Source: Sva-07 sp963828415
Lineage (GTDB): Bacteria; Actinomycetota; Acidimicrobiia; Acidimicrobiales; Ilumatobacteraceae
DNA: 64,000 nt
Assembly (NCBI GenBank): GCA_963828415.1
Contig: CAWHEI010000001.1
Span: 682,001 to 746,000, forward strand
Direction: 5' to 3'
The notes beneath the pieces were generated by a model. The model was not told the DNA's origin, searched no databases, and worked only from the letters and a program-made list of their open reading frames with translations. The translations under genes and the position numbers were made by a program. Shown piece after piece: positions 59,880 through 64,000 of this stretch (the stretch's first letter is position 1; every line of letters starts with the position of its first letter).

Positions 59880-60697
59880 GCGTCGCCGCCGACGAGCTCC
59901 GGGCGCTGGCCGTCGAACTCGCCACCAGTGCGGGTTCGCTCGCTCACGAGGGGCGCCGGCGGCTCGGCGTCGGTCAACCGGTCGACCACGACACCAAGTC
60001 GACACCAACCGATCCGGTCACCGAATTCGATCGGGCGGCCGAGGCGTTGATCGTGCGCGTACTGCGTGAGCGACGGCCCGACGACTCGATCGTCGGCGAA
60101 GAAGGCGCCGGCCACGTCGGTACGTCGGGTCTCGAATGGCACGTCGACCCGATCGACGGAACGGTCAACTTCGTCTACGACCTTCCGGCCTGGTGCACCT
60201 CGGTCGGCGTCGTCGACGCAGACGGCCCGCTCGCCGGTGCGGTCTACGTGCCGGTCACCGACGAGGTGTTCAGCGCGGCGCGCGGCGCTGGCGCCACGCG
60301 CAACGGAGCACCGATCCACTGTTCGTCGGCCACCGACATCGCCACGGCCCTGGTCGGGACCGGCTTCAACTACTCCCCCGCGACACGAGCCCGTCAGGCG
60401 CAGCGGCTGGCCGAGTTGCTGCTCGAGGTGCGCGACATGCGTCGCTACGGGTCGGCGGCGCTCGATCTGTGCATGGTCGCATGCGGCCGGCTCGACGCCT
60501 ATTTCGAGGAGCACCTCAACTCGTGGGATCTCGCTGCCGGCGTGTTGATCGCCGCCGAGGCGGGTGCAGCGACCTCGAACTTCCATGGCGGCGCGGCCGA
60601 CACCGACGCCGTGGTCGCGACCGCACCGGGCATCCACGACGCGCTGATCTCGTTGATCACCACCATCGACGCCGGAGCACGTCAGCGAGGATTGTGA
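59876..60697 (+). CDS. Inositol monophosphatase family protein
   Basis: This 273-residue Mg-dependent phosphatase has EEG in VGEEGAG, the metal-binding signature WHVDPIDGTVNFVYDLP and the C-terminal WDLAAGVLIAAEAG. It may dephosphorylate inositol 1-phosphate, which would feed PIM and mycothiol synthesis encoded elsewhere in the window. Histidinol-phosphatase and 3'-phosphoadenosine phosphatase share the fold. It overlaps the preceding small gene as ATGA and is followed 45 bp later by the response regulator. Confidence 0.9.
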   Translation: MSVAADELRALAVELATSAGSLAHEGRRRLGVGQPVDHDTKSTPTDPVTEFDRAAEALIVRVLRERRPDDSIVGEEGAGHVGTSGLEWHVDPIDGTVNFVYDLPAWCTSVGVVDADGPLAGAVYVPVTDEVFSAARGAGATRNGAPIHCSSATDIATALVGTGFNYSPATRARQAQRLAELLLEVRDMRRYGSAALDLCMVACGRLDAYFEEHLNSWDLAAGVLIAAEAGAATSNFHGGAADTDAVVATAPGIHDALISLITTIDAGARQRGL

Positions 60698-60742
60698 CCA
60701 TCGTGGTCGCCCGCGACGTCGGAGATGCGGCATCATGGTGGC

Positions 60743-61423
60743 GTGGGTACACGCATCCTGGCCGTCGAGGACGATGAACGCATCCGGTCGGCGGTCAAAC
60801 TCGCCCTCGAAGACGAGGGGTGGATCGTCGACGAAGCCGAGAGTGGCGAGGAGGCCATCGAGAAGTTCGCGCGCTCGAATCCCGATGTCGTGTTGATCGA
60901 CATCATGCTTCCCGGCATCGACGGCTTCGAGCTGTGCCGGACGCTGCGACGCACGAGCGACGTCCCCGTCGTGATGGTGACCGCCCGCAACGACACCCAC
61001 GACGTGGTCGCCGGCCTCGAAGCCGGAGCGGACGACTACCTCACGAAGCCGTTCGCGCCCAAGGAACTGTCCGCTCGCATCCGAGCCCTGCTCCGCCGGA
61101 TCCGGCCCAGCCCACAGGGTCATGCCCGACTGAGCTTCGGTGACCTCGAACTGATTCCCGACGAGGGCAAGGTGCTTCGCGGCGGCGACGAGGTCCACCT
61201 GACCAAGACCGAGTTCCGTCTGCTCTGCGAACTCGCCGAGAGCCCCGGCAAGGTGCTGAGCCGCGAGGTGCTGCTCGACAAGGTGTGGGGCTACGACTAC
61301 TTCGGCGACGGCCGACTGGTCGACGTACATGTCCGTCGTCTGCGCACCAAGGTCGAGGTCGACCCGGCCAATCCTCGCCACGTCGTCACGGTCCGCGGGC
61401 TCGGGTACCGGCTGCAGACGTGA
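60743..61423 (+). CDS. mtrA: OmpR-family response regulator, MtrA-like
   Basis: This 226-residue regulator has a receiver domain with acidic pair EDDE, phospho-acceptor Asp53 in LIDIMLPG, Thr of VTARND and Lys of YLTKPF. The winged-helix output domain has LTKTEFRLL and DVHVRRLRTKVE. Together with the following sensor kinase and GerMN lipoprotein it reproduces the mtrA-mtrB-lpqB order, a system that controls cell-wall and division genes in actinobacteria. The start is GTG 60743 with no clear ribosome site. Its stop overlaps the kinase GTG by four bases. Confidence 0.88.
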   Translation: MGTRILAVEDDERIRSAVKLALEDEGWIVDEAESGEEAIEKFARSNPDVVLIDIMLPGIDGFELCRTLRRTSDVPVVMVTARNDTHDVVAGLEAGADDYLTKPFAPKELSARIRALLRRIRPSPQGHARLSFGDLELIPDEGKVLRGGDEVHLTKTEFRLLCELAESPGKVLSREVLLDKVWGYDYFGDGRLVDVHVRRLRTKVEVDPANPRHVVTVRGLGYRLQT

Positions 61424-62862
61424 ACGAAGGCGGCTGGTTCCGTCGCCTGGTCAACCGATCCCGCCCGGCGGCGCTCGGGTTGCGTCGACGCATCCTGCTG
61501 ATCTTCACGCTCGGGTCGCTGTTGCTGTCGGTGTTCCTCGCGACGACCACCTATGGACTCACGAGGTCGAACGTGGTCAGCGAGCGCGTCGACACCGCGA
61601 TCAACACCTCGCAGCGCAACGCGCAGGGCGTCGAACGCGATCTCCGTTCGTTGCCCGTCGACGCCGAGGCCGCCCGAGCGTCGCTGACGCGCATCGGCGT
61701 CGACGACTATCTGATCTGGTACGCCGACAGCTGGAGCGGCGGCGGCAACACGTTCCAGGACGACGACGTACCACCACCGCTGGTCACACGAGTGATCGAC
61801 GAGGGCACGTCCGCCAGCCAGATCGTTCGTCTCAGCGACGAGTTGAACATCGTCGTCGGCTGGGACATCCCGGGCATCGGCTCGTACTTCGAGGCATTCA
61901 GCCTCGACGAGGCCGACTCGACGCTGTCGAGCGTGCGACTGTCGCTGGTGTTTGCAGCGGCCATCACGACCGGTCTCGGCATTCTGCTGGGCATCTTCTC
62001 GGCTCGACGTGCCGTTCGACCGGTCGCAACCGCCGCCCAGGCCGCCTCGGCGATTGCCGGCGGCCGGCTCGACACCCGCTTGGAGACGACCGACGACCCC
62101 GACCTGCGCGTCCTGACCGAATCGTTCAACGACATGGCCGAGGCGTTGCAGCAGCGTGTCGAGCGTGACGCTCGCTTCGCCTCGGACGTCAGCCACGAGC
62201 TTCGTTCGCCGCTGATGACCCTGTCGGCGTCGGTCGAGGTGATGGAGGCCCGACGCGACGAACTGCCCGAGCGTTCGAAGGCGGCACTCGACCTGTTGTC
62301 GAGCGACGTCGCCAGATTCCAGGGGCTCGTGGAAGACCTGCTCGAGATCTCCCGTTTCGATGCCGGAGCGATCCGGCTGCACATGGAGGAGCTGCTCGCT
62401 GCGGAGTTCGTCCGCCAGGCAGTCGCGGTCAGTTCGCTTCCGAACACGCCCGTGCACGTGTCCGAGCGCGCCGAACTCGCGTTGATCCGCGGCGACCGGC
62501 GGCGGCTTGCGCGGGTGATCGCCAACCTGATCGACAACGCTCGCGCCTACGGCGGCGGCGAACCAGAGGTGTCGATCACGGTCCTCAACCCGCCCGACGA
62601 ACCGATGTCGCACATTCTGATCGTCGTCGAGGACCACGGGCCCGGCGTGCCGGAAGAGGAGCGCGACCTGGTGTTCGAGCGGTTCGCACGAGGCGGTGGT
62701 GCAGGACGGCGCACCGGGAGCGAGGGTGCGGGCCTCGGCTTGTCGCTGGTGGACGAACACGTCCGGATGCACGGCGGTCGTGTGTGGGTCGAAGACCGAC
62801 TCGACGGCGAGTCGGGTGCCCGATTCGTGATCGAATTGATGGCGGCGGAGTTGGACGAATGA
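61420..62862 (+). CDS. mtrB: Sensor histidine kinase, MtrB-like
   Basis: This 480-residue kinase has a basic N-terminal tail, a transmembrane helix at about 27-47, an extracellular domain of about 130 residues and a second helix at about 185-205. A HAMP domain, the phospho-acceptor His259 in SDVSHELRSP, the N box NLIDNARAYGG and the G boxes DHGPGVPEEE and GLGLSLV follow. GTG 61420 overlaps the regulator stop, and the ATG of the lipoprotein gene overlaps this one's stop. The signal is unknown; in mycobacteria the MtrB module senses division status. Confidence 0.9.
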   Translation: MNEGGWFRRLVNRSRPAALGLRRRILLIFTLGSLLLSVFLATTTYGLTRSNVVSERVDTAINTSQRNAQGVERDLRSLPVDAEAARASLTRIGVDDYLIWYADSWSGGGNTFQDDDVPPPLVTRVIDEGTSASQIVRLSDELNIVVGWDIPGIGSYFEAFSLDEADSTLSSVRLSLVFAAAITTGLGILLGIFSARRAVRPVATAAQAASAIAGGRLDTRLETTDDPDLRVLTESFNDMAEALQQRVERDARFASDVSHELRSPLMTLSASVEVMEARRDELPERSKAALDLLSSDVARFQGLVEDLLEISRFDAGAIRLHMEELLAAEFVRQAVAVSSLPNTPVHVSERAELALIRGDRRRLARVIANLIDNARAYGGGEPEVSITVLNPPDEPMSHILIVVEDHGPGVPEEERDLVFERFARGGGAGRRTGSEGAGLGLSLVDEHVRMHGGRVWVEDRLDGESGARFVIELMAAELDE

Positions 62863-63458
62863 GAGCGATACTCCTCCTCGTTGTGACCGCCCTCGCTATC
62901 GCTGGGTGCTCGATCCAACCCGAGGCAGCGCCCAACGACCTCCCTGCCGAGCGCGCCAACGTCTTCGGCGACCCGGCGACCGGCGACGAAGCGGCCGGCA
63001 CGAACCGCATCTACCTGCTGGCACCGACCGACCTCGACGCACCGCAACGGCTGCGCTCGGTCCAACGCGATGTGCCCACCGCGCCGACGTCGGTGCTGGA
63101 TTCACTGTTCGCGGGCCCGAACGAGAGCGAACGTGACGCCGGGCTCGACACGGCGATTCCGGCCGATGTCAGGGTGTTGGCGGCCCGATCGGTCGGCCCC
63201 GTGCTCACGGTCGACCTCAACGACGTGTTCGACGAGTTGACGCCCGACGGCCTACGTCTCGCGGTCGCGCAGATCGTGTCGACCGCGACCGACATCGACG
63301 GCGTCGAGTCGGTGCAACTGCGCATCGACGGCGAGACCCGGGTCTGGCCGCTCGGCAACGGCGAACTCACCGACCGACCCTTGCGAAAGTACGACTACCC
63401 GGGCCTCGTCGAGTCGACGCAGCCTGCGTTCCCCGCCATCCCCTCACCGATCCCGTGA
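62859..63458 (+). CDS. GerMN-domain lipoprotein, short LpqB-like
   Basis: This 199-residue lipoprotein has the signal peptide MRAILLLVVTALAIAGC, with a clear lipobox (AIAGC, lipidated Cys17). The mature part contains a GerMN (sporulation/spore germination) domain at about 60-165. Mycobacterial LpqB, which tunes MtrB, is about three times longer because it adds a beta-propeller; here only the GerMN part is present. ATG 62859 overlaps the kinase stop (ATGA), so the trio is an operon. Confidence 0.85.
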   Translation: MRAILLLVVTALAIAGCSIQPEAAPNDLPAERANVFGDPATGDEAAGTNRIYLLAPTDLDAPQRLRSVQRDVPTAPTSVLDSLFAGPNESERDAGLDTAIPADVRVLAARSVGPVLTVDLNDVFDELTPDGLRLAVAQIVSTATDIDGVESVQLRIDGETRVWPLGNGELTDRPLRKYDYPGLVESTQPAFPAIPSPIP

Positions 63459-63526
63459 CCTGGCTTGTGCACCTGTTGCGCCCGTCGGTGTTGGACGACG
63501 GCGTCGCACGCTGGTAGGACACTGCC

Positions 63527-63889
63527 ATGGCGTGGGACAGCAGTCGCCCGGTTCCGTGGAACCGGCTGATCCGTGAGTGGTTGATCTATGCGGCGATCAT
63601 GTCCGCTGTCTTCGTCGTGTTCTTCCGCGGCGACAACGTCGTCGGCGCGATCGCCGGTGTGCTGATCAGCGGCCCGTTGTATCTCGCGTTCGGCGCGGCG
63701 ATGGCCAAGTTCGGCTACCAACGGACCCGACTGAAGGACGTCCGACGGTCCGCCACCACGTCCGCTGACGTGTCGACATCTGCATCGACCTCCACCGCCG
63801 ACGACACTCCTCGGCCCAAACCGGCGCCGACGAGTCGAACGACCGGCGGCGCCAACCGTCCCAAGTCGTCGAACCGGAGGAAGCGCTGA
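63527..63889 (+). CDS. Small membrane protein with Ser/Thr/Pro-rich tail
   Basis: This 120-residue protein has two membrane helices (about 18-34 and 38-58) and then a hydrophilic tail rich in Ser, Thr, Pro and Lys. It is not recognised. The 68-bp gap upstream (63459-63526) holds no clear feature. Its stop overlaps the start of glpK as TGATG, suggesting co-translation with the kinase. An association with glycerol uptake or kinase function is only contextual. Confidence 0.65.
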   Translation: MAWDSSRPVPWNRLIREWLIYAAIMSAVFVVFFRGDNVVGAIAGVLISGPLYLAFGAAMAKFGYQRTRLKDVRRSATTSADVSTSASTSTADDTPRPKPAPTSRTTGGANRPKSSNRRKR

Positions 63890-64000
63890 TGTCCGCGGGC
63901 GCCGAATCGCAATGCGTGATCGCCATCGATGCCGGAACCACCGGGGTCCGTAGCCGTGCGGTCTTCGTCGACGGTCGTCCCACGGTTGCCTCCTACCGCG
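63889..64000 (+). CDS. glpK: Glycerol kinase-like FGGY kinase, N-terminal part (cut by window edge)
   Basis: The first 37 codons are present, with AIDAGTTGVRSRAVFVDG, the N-terminal phosphate-1 motif of FGGY carbohydrate kinases; the pattern closely resembles GlpK (AIDQGTTSSRA). GGAGG lies in front of the ATG at 63889. Glycerol kinase makes glycerol 3-phosphate for lipid synthesis or catabolism. With only the start visible, a xylulose or other FGGY kinase is possible. Confidence 0.75.
   Translation, partial: MSAGAESQCVIAIDAGTTGVRSRAVFVDGRPTVASYR

Overview
The window is a high-GC chromosomal segment from an actinobacterium. Several lineage markers point there: a mycobacterium-like phosphatidylinositol mannoside gene block, a mycothiol ligase, an F420-dependent NADP reductase, an InhA-type enoyl reductase, a Bpa-type proteasome activator, an MtrA/MtrB/LpqB-like cluster and a complete actinobacterial-style mraZ-to-ftsZ division cluster. 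The class is most likely Acidimicrobiia (an Ilumatobacter-like organism). That placement is an inference from gene content, not a measured result. No rRNA, tRNA, CRISPR array, prophage or insertion sequence was recognised.

Layout. Positions 1-11350 (minus strand) hold mycothiol and envelope-lipid genes: npdG, mshC, a PlsC acyltransferase, thrS, a HIT protein, a small membrane protein, a PIP synthase, a PatA-like acyltransferase, a PAS-GGDEF-EAL protein, pimA and the start of lemA. Positions 11442-18882 (plus strand) are more accessory: a frameshifted inhA, a decayed vapC fragment, an ECF sigma factor coupled to an anti-sigma-like protein with PASTA and LysM domains, a DUF222 HNH protein, a DUF2087 regulator, a VOC-GNAT fusion and a DUF255 thioredoxin-fold protein. 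Positions 18860-25468 (minus) hold a nitroreductase, dnaE, bpa and a phosphodiesterase, followed by a plus-strand Rrf2 regulator at 25556-25990.

Positions 26182-49425 (minus) are the division and wall cluster, read as mraZ, rsmH, ftsL, ftsI, murE, mraY, murD, ftsW, murG, murC, murB, ftsQ, ftsZ, pgeF, yggS, sepF, divIVA, ileS, a DksA-like gene, lspA and rluD. Nine successive 4-bp stop/start overlaps tie mraZ to murC. murF and yggT are missing from their usual places. The mraZ upstream region (49426-49808) carries a clear promoter overlapping four TGGGG MraZ boxes, a G-rich minisatellite and two copies of a 40-bp palindromic repeat; a third copy lies at 12427. Positions 49809-53381 (minus) encode a lipoate-ligase-like protein, an HNH protein, a small conserved protein, an acyl-CoA dehydrogenase and an atypical ROK protein. 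Positions 53439-57868 (plus) form a MoxR-DUF58-transglutaminase module. DUF3040 and dinB follow on the minus strand. Positions 59556-64000 (plus) encode a small membrane protein, an inositol-phosphatase-family enzyme, the MtrA/MtrB/LpqB-like trio, another small membrane protein and the start of glpK.

Two themes recur. First, much of the window builds or senses the cell envelope: PIMs, peptidoglycan, division, lipoproteins, PASTA/LysM signalling and MtrAB. Second, at least four or five genes (inhA twice, the anti-sigma gene, divIVA and probably plsC) are broken by single extra bases. The reading frame resumes on homologous sequence each time. This looks more like sequence or assembly error than decay, and it should be resolved before any of these genes is called a pseudogene.
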